Of a stretch of 59,412 nt of DNA, positions 24,929 through 32,571 are shown one piece after another. The notes beneath the pieces were generated by a model. That model did not search any database. It was not told the origin of the DNA and was given only the letters and a program-made list of their open reading frames with translations. The DNA lies in the IMG/VR virus record IMGVR_UViG_3300024520_000077, positions 1-59,412 of that record; one strand, given 5' to 3'. A program made the position numbers and the translations under genes. The stretch is from a virus. How positions within the stretch are numbered: position 1 is the first letter of the stretch; every line of letters begins with the position of its first letter.

Positions 24929-25769
24929 GCTTTCCCTATTCCACGGCGCCGGCGGCGGCATTCTCGCGTCTCGCCTCCTCGGATGGCGTACCGTGTGCGG
25001 CGTCGAATTCGACCCCTACCGCCGGCGAGTCGTCGCCCAGCGTCAAGCCGACGGACTCCTCGACCCCTTCGACATGTGGGACGATGTCCGCACCTTCGAC
25101 GGCAAGCCCTGGCGAGGACGCGTTGACGTCGTCTCGGGCGGTTTCCCCTGCCCTGCCTTCTCCCTTGCCGGAAAGCGACTCGGAGGCGCCGACCCCCGCA
25201 ACATGTGGCCCGATACCGCTCGGGTCATTGGCGACGTACGACCACGCTACGCGTTCCTGGAGAACGTGCCAGGCCTCCTTTCTTCCGGGTATTTCGGACG
25301 AGTTCTCGGGGACCTGGCCGCGCTCGGGTACGGTGTCGTTTGGGATTGCGTCTCAGCGTCCCACGTCGGCGCCCCTCATCGGAGGGACCGGCTCTGGATC
25401 CTGGCCTACTCCGACGCGCCAAGACTCCAAGCACCGGGCAGACAACTGGAAGGCCCGGGAAGGTCGTGGCCGGAGCCTATTACTGATTCACAAGGTGGGA
25501 GAGGTCGAAGCCTTCCCGATGTGGCTCACTCCGAACAAGCAAGATGCGAAGCACCGCACGGAAGCGAAGAGCTGCCAGGGTGGCGAGAATCTCCGGACGT
25601 CTCAAGGTGGCTCCCTGAACCCGACGTGGATCGAGTGGCTGCAAGGCTTCCCTCTGGGGTGGACCGACTTGAAGCCCTTGGCGATGCCCAGGTTCCTCTC
25701 GTGGCTGCGCTGGCATTCCGACGCCTTGAAGCGGCTGCTCGACGAATAGCCCGAACGTCCCGCCCGTAG
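24906..25769 (+). CDS. C5-cytosine DNA methyltransferase (Dcm type)
   Basis: 287 residues from ATG 24906 with GGAGG upstream. Motif I LSLFHGAGGG, motif IV GGFPCPAFS, motif VI ENVPG, motif VIII-like HVGAPHRRDRLW and motif X-like ALGDAQVPLVA are all present. The target-recognition region between VIII and X is short (~80 residues), as in phage enzymes. It transfers methyl from S-adenosylmethionine to cytosine C5. The gene is fully open also in the +1 frame over its last ~520 bases. Coupled with an HNH nuclease upstream. Confidence 0.9.
   Translation: MLSGNLRELSLFHGAGGGILASRLLGWRTVCGVEFDPYRRRVVAQRQADGLLDPFDMWDDVRTFDGKPWRGRVDVVSGGFPCPAFSLAGKRLGGADPRNMWPDTARVIGDVRPRYAFLENVPGLLSSGYFGRVLGDLAALGYGVVWDCVSASHVGAPHRRDRLWILAYSDAPRLQAPGRQLEGPGRSWPEPITDSQGGRGRSLPDVAHSEQARCEAPHGSEELPGWRESPDVSRWLPEPDVDRVAARLPSGVDRLEALGDAQVPLVAALAFRRLEAAARRIARTSRP
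25228..25749 (+). CDS. Alternative +1-frame ORF inside the cytosine methyltransferase
   Basis: A 173-residue frame (possible TTG start at 25228; the frame is in fact open from 24424). It reads SWRTCQASFLPGISDEFSGT, then WPRSGTV, GSGSWPTPTRQDSKHR, and LNPTWIEWLQGFPLGWTDL. This is the sequence style of a phage/Dcm-associated C-terminal family that I recall (TWPRSGM, WPTPTA.D, NP.WVEWLMGFP.GWT). The same DNA encodes motifs VI to X of the methyltransferase in the other frame. Either this frame is a real overlapping gene or the family arose by overprinting. No ribosome site is seen. Confidence 0.4.
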   Translation: MATYDHATRSWRTCQASFLPGISDEFSGTWPRSGTVSFGIASQRPTSAPLIGGTGSGSWPTPTRQDSKHRADNWKAREGRGRSLLLIHKVGEVEAFPMWLTPNKQDAKHRTEAKSCQGGENLRTSQGGSLNPTWIEWLQGFPLGWTDLKPLAMPRFLSWLRWHSDALKRLLDE

Positions 25770-25779
25770 GCGCAAGAAA

Positions 25780-25797
25780 GCCCCGGAGAGCCGGGGC
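25780..25797. terminator. Terminator between convergent units
   Basis: GCCCCGG, loop AGAG, CCGGGGC. On the minus strand it is followed by TTTCTTGCG, so it ends the leftward operon of 25923-28886. It also sits directly after the plus-strand methyltransferase. Hairpins with the same GGGGCTTTCTTG tail occur at 45640 and 51390. The following 25798-25922 shows no gene or clear signal. Confidence 0.65.
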
Positions 25798-25922
25798 AGA
25801 CTTCATTGGGGGCTTGGTTCCATGACCAGGCTGTGTCTAATGGTGGCTCCTGTGCTTGTCGTTCATCTTGTGCCCGGATCCGACTCTATGGCCATCTCGG
25901 GCGGCCTCTGGGGTCGAGCTTA

Positions 25923-26285
25923 TCACGCCGAGCGGGGTGGCGGATCGTTATTGCAAAAAGGTGTGTTGCTCAGGCTCAGCACCCGCCCCAGGGCATAGAC
26001 AATCGACGGCCCGATCTCCTGCCCCTTGACGCCGGCCGAGACGCTCTGAGCGAGCAGGCAAGCCTCCTTGAGGAACGGGCCGGCAGTGAAGATCGCGTCA
26101 CACAGGGCGCCCAGGAGCTTCTCCCCGCTCTTCGAGTCCAGGATATCCCCACGGTCCACGTGGTCTCGGCCACTGCCGTCGAGCCACTCGCGGACGTATG
26201 CCGCGCCCTCGGCGTTGAGTTCGTAAGGGCCCGCGGTGTTGATGGCCGCGCAGATTCTGTCTGCGGCCTCGTCTTTCGTGTTCAT
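25923..26285 (-). CDS. Hypothetical protein, 120 aa
   Basis: Begins with GAGGAG ten bases before ATG 26285, which overlaps the preceding stop. Helical, with EAADRICAAINTAGPYELNA and a C-terminal hydrophobic part (SIVYALGRVLSLS). Last gene before the terminator. No family is recognised. Confidence 0.55.
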   Translation of the reverse strand: MNTKDEAADRICAAINTAGPYELNAEGAAYVREWLDGSGRDHVDRGDILDSKSGEKLLGALCDAIFTAGPFLKEACLLAQSVSAGVKGQEIGPSIVYALGRVLSLSNTPFCNNDPPPRSA

Positions 26286-26809
26286 CGTGTGCTCCTCGTT
26301 TCGCGTGCTGCCCTCGTCGTCATCATCGCAACGGTGACGACGAGGGCGTAAAAGAAAATGCTGGTCGGCACCACCATCCCCGGCCTCTGAGCCGAGAAAG
26401 TGACGATTACAGCGGTGAGCAGGAGCGGCAGCAGCGCCGCGCCTGTAAGAGCCTCCCGAACCGCCTTGGCGGTGGGAATGTAAAATGCCCCGACGGCCAG
26501 GAGGACGGCCAGGGGAACCAATGGAAGCTCAAGCGGTGGCTCGGGCAAATCGAGCTGGCGGAGACCGGGCCGGACGAAGGCTGCCGCGCCAATCGCCCAG
26601 AATGCGGCAATGCCTCGGAAGATGAGACCTGGCCCACGTCGAGCTACGACGGACACCACCGCCAGGGCTGCCGCGCAGCCGATCGGCGCCCACCTGGGAA
26701 TCCCCGAAGCGTTGACAGAGGCGAGGAAGCCGGGCGTCAAGGCGCCGTAGAGACCGACGACGACGACCAGGAGGGCGGTGGCGGTGAGGATGTCGGGAAG
26801 CGTTTTCAA
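26282..26809 (-). CDS. Polytopic membrane protein
   Basis: 175 residues. Start TTG 26809 forms a TTGA overlap with the previous stop. Five hydrophobic segments are evident (e.g. LTATALLVVVVGLYGALTP, IGCAAALAVVSVV, LPLVPLAVLLAVGAFYI, LLPLLLTAVIVTFS, SIFFYALVVTVAMM). No catalytic motif. It could be part of a lysis module with the small membrane protein at 27058 or a superinfection factor. Confidence 0.6.
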   Translation of the reverse strand: MKTLPDILTATALLVVVVGLYGALTPGFLASVNASGIPRWAPIGCAAALAVVSVVARRGPGLIFRGIAAFWAIGAAAFVRPGLRQLDLPEPPLELPLVPLAVLLAVGAFYIPTAKAVREALTGAALLPLLLTAVIVTFSAQRPGMVVPTSIFFYALVVTVAMMTTRAARETRSTR

Positions 26810-27039
26810 TGCCCTAGCGCGTCGGTCAATTGCGACAGTTTGATCCCGAGCTCCTCGACCTCGTATTCTACAGCGTCCACCCGTTCGATGAGTCGCGACA
26901 ACTCTCCGGCCTTCGCGTCCTCCGCCTCGTTCATGATTTGTGCCACGATCGCCCTGAGCGCTCCCGTCACCTTGTGACGCTCTGCGTTGCCGATCCGCGC
27001 TATTAGGCCGAGAAGTTCCTCGCTCGTTTCGTCGTCCAT
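26806..27039 (-). CDS. Small coiled-coil protein
   Basis: 77 residues, MDDETSEELLGLIARIGNAE, followed by heptad-like ALRAIVAQIMNEAEDAKAGE and LIERVDAVEYEVEELGIKLS. Acidic and all-helical. Between two membrane proteins; an accessory or antiholin-like role is possible but unproven. Confidence 0.55.
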   Translation of the reverse strand: MDDETSEELLGLIARIGNAERHKVTGALRAIVAQIMNEAEDAKAGELSRLIERVDAVEYEVEELGIKLSQLTDALGH

Positions 27040-27057
27040 TGCTTTTCCTTCCCATGC

Positions 27058-27234
27058 TTAGTTACCTTTCACCCATTTGATTACTTCGGCGATGAACGCT
27101 GTTATTACGCCAGCGCCCACCGCGGCGACGCCCCAGAGGGTTATCTTCCAACGCTCGGCGCGCCGGGCGCGGTTTTCGGTAATCACCCGAAGTTTCCTGG
27201 CCCAGGTGACGCGCGATGACTCAGGCTTACTCAT
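27058..27234 (-). CDS. Holin-like small membrane protein
   Basis: 58 residues from ATG 27234 with GAGGAAG upstream. A basic N-terminus (VTWARKLRVITENRARRAER) precedes a single hydrophobic segment (ITLWGVAAVGAGVITAFIAE) and a short basic tail WVKGN. The size and topology fit a class III holin or pinholin-type protein. A second holin candidate lies at 58838. No endolysin is adjacent. Confidence 0.5.
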   Translation of the reverse strand: MSKPESSRVTWARKLRVITENRARRAERWKITLWGVAAVGAGVITAFIAEVIKWVKGN

Positions 27235-27256
27235 TACTTCTTCCTCGGCCTGGCCA

Positions 27257-28174
27257 TTATTGGATCCTCAAAAAGCAGTCACAATGCCCATGGAGCGGCG
27301 GCCGTCGTTGCGTAAGCACCCGCCCGTTTTCGCGAGCTGTGCCGCCCTCGATCGGATCGCCGACGAAGTCGTCGGAGATGCCGACCTCGGTGCCTATCAG
27401 GGAGCGACACCGGACGCACGGATGACCCGGGCGGGTGCCGACGTGCGACCACACGAGGCGCCGACGTGGGTCGATTTGGCCAAGGGCCACCCCGGCCTCC
27501 CATGATCTTCGGGCGCCCTCGTAGATCGCGGACCTCTTGACCCACTGCCAGAGGTCGCCGGCGCGGCGCGTCAGGAGCTTGCCGAAGAGGGCCCGCGCTC
27601 GCTTGCGGACCGTCCTCTGATTCGCCCCCTCGGCGCGCCACCTGCGCACGTTGCGGAACATCTGCTCAGTCATCGGCTCATTCAAACCGAAGCCGCGCAC
27701 GGCGACCAGGTCCTTCGCCGCCGCCTTGTCGATCGGGTTCCCGCGCGCCCACCGCGTCGCGATCGTCCGGGCTGCGCGGAGGGTCTTGCCCACCTCGGAG
27801 CCGATGATCTCGACGCCCCACCCGATCGCCCAGCGAGCAGCGCGGAGGCGGGCTTCCGGGGTGAGGGTCTCGGGGTCGACGGCCTTGATTCCGTAGACCT
27901 CCCTGAGCACCGGAGCGCCACGAAGCGCGACCGCGTCCACCTCCGCTGCCATTTCCACTCCCCGCTCCGCTCCCGCCTCAGCGATCGCGACGAGGGGCCC
28001 GTCGGCGCCGAAGATCACGCGGAGGGCGTCGGCGAGCCCGCGGGTCGCCGGCCAGCCGTCGGGCTCGCGAGGGTCCGTCGGCGCGCCGAGGCGGAAGGCG
28101 TTCAGGGCCTCCTCGATCTCGTCGGCGCCTCCGGTCGAGCCGTCGCGGATGTCGGCGAAGGGGTGAGCGGTCAT
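27257..28174 (-). CDS. Head morphogenesis protein (SPP1 gp7/Mu gpF-like)
   Basis: 305 residues, GTG/ATG context resolved to ATG 28174 (ATGA). The C-terminus has VWSHVGTRPGHPCVRCRSLI and PLHGHCDCFL, the CxxC and HxxCxC pattern of phage Mu F-like/minor head proteins. Upstream is a helical region that interacts with the portal in the family. Located directly after portal-associated genes, as usual. Confidence 0.8.
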   Translation of the reverse strand: MTAHPFADIRDGSTGGADEIEEALNAFRLGAPTDPREPDGWPATRGLADALRVIFGADGPLVAIAEAGAERGVEMAAEVDAVALRGAPVLREVYGIKAVDPETLTPEARLRAARWAIGWGVEIIGSEVGKTLRAARTIATRWARGNPIDKAAAKDLVAVRGFGLNEPMTEQMFRNVRRWRAEGANQRTVRKRARALFGKLLTRRAGDLWQWVKRSAIYEGARRSWEAGVALGQIDPRRRLVWSHVGTRPGHPCVRCRSLIGTEVGISDDFVGDPIEGGTARENGRVLTQRRPPLHGHCDCFLRIQ

Positions 28175-28443
28175 CCCGGGACCCCGGAAGGCTCGTCGGG
28201 GGTCGAGTACCGCACCGACATCTCGGGGGCATGCTCCGCGTCGCTGCCGTCGTCGAAGCGTAGCTCGAGAACGGTTGGCGGCCCGTGTCCATGGTAGCCG
28301 GTAAGCTTGGCGCCGACGAGGGTCTCGACGCCTGGCCAGTCGAAGGCGCCCACGGTGACGACGCGGCCGTCGGGGTAGTGGATCTCGATCCCTGGTTCGA
28401 GCATGCCCGGGAGCATCTCGCGGGAGATCAGGAGCGTGCTCAT
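28171..28443 (-). CDS. Hypothetical protein, 90 aa
   Basis: ATG 28443 and the final TGA both overlap neighbours. Begins MSTLLISREMLPGMLEPGIE, then a beta-rich segment IHYPDGRVVTVGAF. Small portal-cluster protein with no recognised domain. Confidence 0.6.
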   Translation of the reverse strand: MSTLLISREMLPGMLEPGIEIHYPDGRVVTVGAFDWPGVETLVGAKLTGYHGHGPPTVLELRFDDGSDAEHAPEMSVRYSTPDEPSGVPG

Positions 28444-28886
28444 GGCTTCCCCGGGAAGGCGGCGTCGAATCCGGCCAGGACGTCGTCGGCGACGCGTACG
28501 GCGGTCTTCCCGTGGCTTTCCGAGAATTCGGCCTCCCCGTGACCATTCGCGAATTCGTCGAGCGCCTTCTCGACAACGTGGACCCACAGGCGGCGGCGTT
28601 CCTGGTCTCTTCGTCGGCACCTCTCTTGCTCGACCAGTGCCTCCGTGGGCGGTTGCGCCATGGCGCCGGCCTCGTTCTGTGGTCGCCTTTCAAGCTCGCG
28701 CTTCAAGCCCTCGTGAGCGGCGGCGAGTTTCTCGACGGCCTCGGGCACGTCTTCGCAGAGAGAGATACCCGAGCCCATTCCGATCGCGTCGGCGACGCGC
28801 CGTAGGGCTGCGCCCAGGCGCTCGGCCAACTCAGCGAAGCCCTCGGCGAGCGCCGGGTTCGTGTTACTCTGTCTCTCGTCGGCCAT
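28440..28886 (-). CDS. Hypothetical helical protein, 148 aa
   Basis: Alanine/glutamate-rich helices (GFAELAERLGAALRRVADAI, EAVEKLAAAHEGLKRELE) and a basic middle (QERCRRRDQERRRLWVHV). It sits between the portal and the 90-residue protein, a common place for scaffold-like or assembly factors. Not recognised. Confidence 0.55.
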   Translation of the reverse strand: MADERQSNTNPALAEGFAELAERLGAALRRVADAIGMGSGISLCEDVPEAVEKLAAAHEGLKRELERRPQNEAGAMAQPPTEALVEQERCRRRDQERRRLWVHVVEKALDEFANGHGEAEFSESHGKTAVRVADDVLAGFDAAFPGKP

Positions 28887-28949
28887 TGGCTTGCTCCTTT
28901 GGTCGGTGGGCCGGCGGCGGTTCGCTCCTTGTCGCCGGCCGTTTTGCGT

Positions 28950-30338
28950 TTATGGCGGGACCGTAGCGAAGGGGTCGGGCATGTCGTCGAGGTCGCTGGT
29001 GATCGTGACGCCGTCGGGGACGCCGTAGCGCTCCTCTCCGCCGTCGACAGGACCACGTCCGGCGGCTTCTCGGAGCTCGTCGTGAGTGAAGGCCCAGGGC
29101 ACCGCGACCATGTGGGCCGCGTCGGCCTCGGCGTCGCGCAGGGGCGGCAGGCGGAAATGCAGCTGCCAGCCGCCGTCGTACTCCGGTCGCTTGCCGACGC
29201 CCAAGGGCTCGAAAAAGCGGTTCTGGTAGAAGCTCCGGGCCGCGTTGAGATCGGGCAGGATCGTGTTCTTCCTGAAGTGCTTCTCGGCTTGCGTGATGCT
29301 GGCCCGGCTCGATCCGCTGTCGACGATTCCGGCGACTTCCTGCGGGACTCCCATCACCTGCAGGGCGGTGTCGCGGATCCATGACCGCTGCTCGGTGATC
29401 TTGAGATCCGCGGGCGAGCTGCTGAGCTGGTGGACCTCGACGCCGCCGCGGGCCTGCCCTGCACCGCCGAGGGAATACCCGAGAAAGTGGGCCATGCCTG
29501 CCCGGGGCGGCCCCTGGTTCGCCTGGCGCCACTCCAGCTCGAGCGCTTCCTTTTGCCCGTCGCCTAGATTCGAGGCGGCGATCAAGACCCGTGGAATGGC
29601 GCTGTGGCGGTAGAGGGAAGCGACGTACTCGGCGGCGTGTTCGTCGACCTGAATGTCGTGGTCGAGGGCGGTCCCGTCTCCGCTCCCTGGCCCGTAGAAG
29701 TTGTCAGGGACGGGGTTTCTGAAGTAGGCGACGTCGGCGACCGGGATCTTCACTCCTGCGCCGCGGACGATCTCGAAGACGGGCGACGTCGTCGTCGGGA
29801 GCCGCATCCACGTGGGCGGTACGGGCCACCATCTCACCGGCATCCCGGACGCGTCGCGGTTGAGGACGTAGAAGAAGTCGCCGCCGAGCTTCAGGCACAC
29901 CGTCTCCAGGTGGTCGACCTGCGCCCCTGACAGGTTCATCCCGAGCGGGGCTTCGGGTACCCCGCGGCGCTTCATGTCGAGGAACGGATGCTTAAAGACC
30001 TCGACCAAATCGCCGGCGTCGATCGCTGCCTTGGTGACCCTGGCCCGATCCCACTCCTTGGCCGACGCCACGCGGTCGACGGCTTTCCGGCCACCTCGGC
30101 CCGACGGGCGAGTCAGGAACCACTCGGCCTCCGCCTCCCGTGCGCCGACGAGCTTCCCCGCCAGGCGCATCCATAGGTGGGTCCGGTACAGCGTCAGGAG
30201 GGCCGGCATGGACCGCCGGCCCGAGCCCGCGGAGCCCCCGAAGATGCCGCCCGCCTGGCCGGAGCCGATGATCTGGGCGTCGAGGTCGGCGAGGCGGTGG
30301 GCCTCCCGGCGGACGGCGGCGTCCTTTATCCAGCCCAT
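28950..30338 (-). CDS. Portal protein
   Basis: 462 residues from ATG 30338 behind GAAGGGAG. Contains EYVASLYRHSAIPRVLIAAS, EALELEWRQANQGPPRAGMA, and ADLKITEQRSWIRDTALQVM followed by VPQEVAGIVDSGSSRASITQ, the classic phage_portal (HK97 family) core. Next comes QAEKHFRKNTILPDLNAARS. It forms the dodecameric ring through which DNA enters the head and binds the terminase. Confidence 0.9.
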   Translation of the reverse strand: MGWIKDAAVRREAHRLADLDAQIIGSGQAGGIFGGSAGSGRRSMPALLTLYRTHLWMRLAGKLVGAREAEAEWFLTRPSGRGGRKAVDRVASAKEWDRARVTKAAIDAGDLVEVFKHPFLDMKRRGVPEAPLGMNLSGAQVDHLETVCLKLGGDFFYVLNRDASGMPVRWWPVPPTWMRLPTTTSPVFEIVRGAGVKIPVADVAYFRNPVPDNFYGPGSGDGTALDHDIQVDEHAAEYVASLYRHSAIPRVLIAASNLGDGQKEALELEWRQANQGPPRAGMAHFLGYSLGGAGQARGGVEVHQLSSSPADLKITEQRSWIRDTALQVMGVPQEVAGIVDSGSSRASITQAEKHFRKNTILPDLNAARSFYQNRFFEPLGVGKRPEYDGGWQLHFRLPPLRDAEADAAHMVAVPWAFTHDELREAAGRGPVDGGEERYGVPDGVTITSDLDDMPDPFATVPP

Positions 30339-30523
30339 GGAGCTCCCTTCGGCGGGCTGCACGAACCCTTGAACCACTCCGCCTTGAGCAGGTCCGCGTC
30401 GGTGCCGCTCGGCACCTTGACGGGGATCGCGTTCGGCGGCGGCCATGCAAGCTCGAACGTACCCGAGGCCGGATCGTAGCCGCGGACTTCGGCGTCCTCA
30501 GGGCTTGCTTCGGGCGTGCTCAT
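30326..30523 (-). CDS. Small protein upstream of the portal
   Basis: 65 residues starting MSTPEASPEDAEVRGYDPAS and overlapping the portal start by 13 bases. Contains FELAWPPPNAIPVKVPSG. The 12-base gap before it to the previous stop has nothing notable. Function unknown. Confidence 0.5.
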   Translation of the reverse strand: MSTPEASPEDAEVRGYDPASGTFELAWPPPNAIPVKVPSGTDADLLKAEWFKGSCSPPKGAPWAG

Positions 30524-30535
30524 GCCCTACGTCTA

Positions 30536-30739
30536 TCACCTCTCGGCGCCGGACGCAAGCGGGAGCAAGGAGGGCGGCGGCAGGCAGGCGAAGCACGTCG
30601 GCACCGCGTACCCCGGCAGGCGGCGCGCGTCCTCGACCGGCCGGCCGCAGGTGCGGCACGCGATCGGGCCGTCGTAATCCGCCCAGGCTTCCCACCAAGC
30701 CAGCTGGGCCGGGGTCAGGACGTCGGACGGCGTGCTCAC
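30536..30739 (-). CDS. Small zinc-ribbon-like protein
   Basis: 67 residues; GTG 30739 forms a GTGA overlap. Two CxxC pairs, ACRTCGRPV and TCFACLP, ~20 residues apart are a good zinc-ribbon candidate. A WWEAWADYDG segment precedes them. Belongs to a chain of eight tiny coupled genes leading to the portal. Confidence 0.55.
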   Translation of the reverse strand: MSTPSDVLTPAQLAWWEAWADYDGPIACRTCGRPVEDARRLPGYAVPTCFACLPPPSLLPLASGAER

Positions 30740-30966
30740 GGCTTCGTCCCCTGCCGCCCGAGGACGACCAGGTCCCGCAGATTCACGAGGCCCATGTAGA
30801 GGACGAAGACCGCCAGGCACCCGAGCCCGAGCCCGAAAGGCAGCACCCACCACCCGACCGGCACGGATAGCCCCCACGTCATCAGGAGCCACCCCAGGGC
30901 GGCGAGGAGCCAAAAGGTGGTCTCCGTCATCTGGTGCGGACCGCGGAGCCAGCGAGGCGGGGTCAT
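30736..30966 (-). CDS. Small two-span membrane protein
   Basis: 76 residues from ATG 30966. Two hydrophobic helices: FWLLAALGWLLMTWGLSV and VLPFGLGLGCLAVFVLYM. An internal MTETTFWLL start is an alternative. Coupled on both sides. Could be a host-membrane-acting protein; unknown. Confidence 0.55.
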   Translation of the reverse strand: MTPPRWLRGPHQMTETTFWLLAALGWLLMTWGLSVPVGWWVLPFGLGLGCLAVFVLYMGLVNLRDLVVLGRQGTKP

Positions 30967-31115
30967 TCCCACGCCTCGAAGAGGGCGACCACGCCGGCGA
31001 CCGCGAGCGCGTAGACGACGACCGCAGCGACACCGCCCCAGCCCCATCGGTCGAGGACAAGGGCCATGACGACGCAACCCTCGGAGAAGGAGCGAGTCTT
31101 CTCCGCCCGCGTCAT
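30963..31115 (-). CDS. Small membrane protein, 50 aa
   Basis: A short gene: ATG 31115 to TGA, sharing ATGA with both neighbours. N-terminus MTRAEKTRSFSEGCVVMALV, then a hydrophobic segment VAAVVVYALAVAGVVALFEA. Probably a single-span membrane peptide. Its stop-start couplings and GC-rich third positions support it. Confidence 0.5.
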   Translation of the reverse strand: MTRAEKTRSFSEGCVVMALVLDRWGWGGVAAVVVYALAVAGVVALFEAWE

Positions 31116-31342
31116 TCGCCGCTCCTCCAGACGTTGGCCCGTTCGTCGATCCCTTCGTGGCGGAGCGCTGCGTGATCGACTCGGCCGGCGTCGCGGTCGG
31201 CCTGTAGCTCCGTGAACATCTCAGCGAGCCGGTCCGGGGTCGGCGGCTCGGCGGGTCGAGGAAGCGGGGTCGGGCGAGGCCGTGGTGGTCCGCCGTCGCG
31301 CGGCCCCACGAGGCGATCAAGGAATCCTTGCCACCTGCTCAT
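31112..31342 (-). CDS. Small proline-rich protein
   Basis: 76 residues. ATG 31342 overlaps the previous TGA; an alternative ATG lies at 31351. Proline/arginine-rich GPPRPRPTPLPRPAEPPTPD, then acidic LAEMFTELQADRDAGRVDHA. Disordered-looking; function unknown. Confidence 0.45.
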   Translation of the reverse strand: MSRWQGFLDRLVGPRDGGPPRPRPTPLPRPAEPPTPDRLAEMFTELQADRDAGRVDHAALRHEGIDERANVWRSGE

Positions 31343-31539
31343 CGCTTCCACCCCCTGCAGCCTTCGCAGAAATGTTGGTCGCCGTCGACCTCCCAGCCTT
31401 TGGCCTCGACGTCGCGATCAGTCCTGTCCATGCTCGTTCCATGGGTGTACGGGAACGGCGCCTCGACCTCCAACTCCTGGGAGCATTCGCCACCCCTGCC
31501 GTCACACAAGACCGTGATGTAGGCGTCGGAGTAGCTCAT
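31339..31539 (-). CDS. Small cysteine-containing protein
   Basis: 66 residues from ATG 31539: MSYSDAYITVLCDGRGGECS, then a C-terminal HFCEGCRGWKR. The spacing C..C and C..C allows a zinc site of the treble-clef/zinc-ribbon kind. Coupled by ATGA. Confidence 0.5.
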   Translation of the reverse strand: MSYSDAYITVLCDGRGGECSQELEVEAPFPYTHGTSMDRTDRDVEAKGWEVDGDQHFCEGCRGWKR

Positions 31540-32273
31540 CGCCGCCGCTCCCACCCGTCCCAGCCTTCGCGCACGTCCATCAAGCCCCCGTCCTCGACCT
31601 CGACCCACAACTTTTCCTCCTTGCGAAAGACGCGGTGACCGGCTTGCCGCCGCACGACGTCGCCAGCCTCGGGCTCGCCGTCGATCGGCTCCCAGCCAAG
31701 CATCTCCCGGATCGCCGCGGCTACTTCGCGGTCGGCGTCGATCTCCCCTTGCGTCGCCCCGCTGGCGTAGCCGCCGCCCGGCAGCGCTATCTCTCCGTCG
31801 CGATCGAGCTCGACGGCCACGCGGTCAAGGAGCCTTCGGAGATCGCCCGGCGTGCGGATCGCATCGCTGATCTGTAGCGCCAGTTGGGCCTCCTCCGCCC
31901 CGAGGACTCCGTCAAGCCTGCCCTCGAACCGCTCGCCGCTGAGCCGGAGGTGCTCGACGTCGCCCGGGCTGACGGGAAAGAGGATCCCGCCGTCCTCGGC
32001 TGCGTCGACGGCAAGCGCTTCCTCCAGGGCGTCCGCGAGCCACTTCCCTTGTGCCTCCGGGTTAGATGTGCCAGTGGCGTAGCCCGGCGAGCGAAGATAG
32101 GCGATTATGTCGCGGATCTTTCGGCGATCCTCGGCAAAGAACGCCTCGAAGTGCTCCCGCAGGAAGCCGTCGCGCGTCGCCTTCGGGTCGGTCCTCTTCA
32201 GCTCGAGGACGTGCTCCTCGAGGCGGTGGCGCAGCTTCTCGGGAAGTCGGAAGGAGGTCCTGGCCATCATCAT
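31536..32273 (-). CDS. Protein with N-terminal RHH-like and shared GGILFPVS module
   Basis: 245 residues (start ATG 32273, ATGA). The first ~50 residues, MARTSFRLPEKLRHRLEEHV and then LKRTDPKATRDGFLREHFEA, look like a ribbon-helix-helix DNA-binding domain. Residues ~97-112 read GGILFPVSPGDVEHLR. The same 16 residues, encoded by an identical 49-base DNA stretch, occur in the gene at 34479. This suggests recent gene conversion or a selected element. Function otherwise unknown. Confidence 0.5.
   Translation of the reverse strand: MMMARTSFRLPEKLRHRLEEHVLELKRTDPKATRDGFLREHFEAFFAEDRRKIRDIIAYLRSPGYATGTSNPEAQGKWLADALEEALAVDAAEDGGILFPVSPGDVEHLRLSGERFEGRLDGVLGAEEAQLALQISDAIRTPGDLRRLLDRVAVELDRDGEIALPGGGYASGATQGEIDADREVAAAIREMLGWEPIDGEPEAGDVVRRQAGHRVFRKEEKLWVEVEDGGLMDVREGWDGWERRR
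31944..31992. repeat. 49-bp exact repeat, copy 1
   Basis: Identical to 34884-34932. Both copies are read in the same frame on the minus strand as GGILFPVSPGDVEHLR, within otherwise different proteins. Confidence 0.85.
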
Positions 32274-32500
32274 GAGACCTCGTCGTCGTAGGCGTTTGCA
32301 TCTCGGCGAGCCAAGCTCTCGGCGGGGGTTGGGTCTCTTTTCACAGAGACTTCGAACGGTCGCCGCGTATCGAAGGCCACTACAGCATCCAGGAAGACAC
32401 GCTTCTTTCCGGGATCGTAGACGCTTCCATAGCCCTCCGGCACGATCGCCAGGGCGACCTCGTCGGGCACGATGTATGAGTAGGTGACCTTGACCTTCAC
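32270..32500 (-). CDS. Small beta-rich protein, first gene of the portal operon
   Basis: 76 residues from GTG 32500, whose GTGA overlaps the stop of a 10-codon leader ORF. N-terminus KVKVTYSYIVPDEVALAIVP. Beta-rich and compact, no recognised family. It is the first gene after the promoter at 32567. Confidence 0.55.
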   Translation of the reverse strand: MKVKVTYSYIVPDEVALAIVPEGYGSVYDPGKKRVFLDAVVAFDTRRPFEVSVKRDPTPAESLARRDANAYDDEVS

Positions 32501-32526
32501 GTCATTCGCTCCTTTCGCCGCTCCAT
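32497..32526 (-). CDS. Ten-codon leader ORF (MERRKERMT)
   Basis: ATG GAG CGG CGA AAG GAG CGA ATG ACG TGA, starting ~6 bases after the predicted transcription start. Codons 5-6 contain the AAAGGAG ribosome site of the next gene and its TGA overlaps the next GTG. An ORF of the same length and plan precedes 54445. Confidence 0.4.
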   Translation of the reverse strand: MERRKERMT

Positions 32527-32538
32527 CGCGACCTCAAG

Positions 32539-32567
32539 AGCCTATCAGACTGACACTCAAGTGTCTA
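32539..32567 (-). promoter_or_regulatory. Promoter of the portal operon with inverted-repeat operator
   Basis: TAGACA (32567-32562), 17 bases, TAGGCT (32544-32539). The -35 overlaps GACACT-CA-AGTGTC (plus strand 32552-32565), an inverted repeat that also covers the divergent promoters at 5377-5423. The rightward promoter at 32572 starts five bases away. Confidence 0.6.
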
Positions 32568-32571
32568 CCCC

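Noticed and set aside
24424-25230. The first part of the long +1 frame before the methyltransferase overlap
   Set aside because: It passes through the HNH gene antifrequency and reads as Ser/Pro-rich; only the later segment has recognised motifs.
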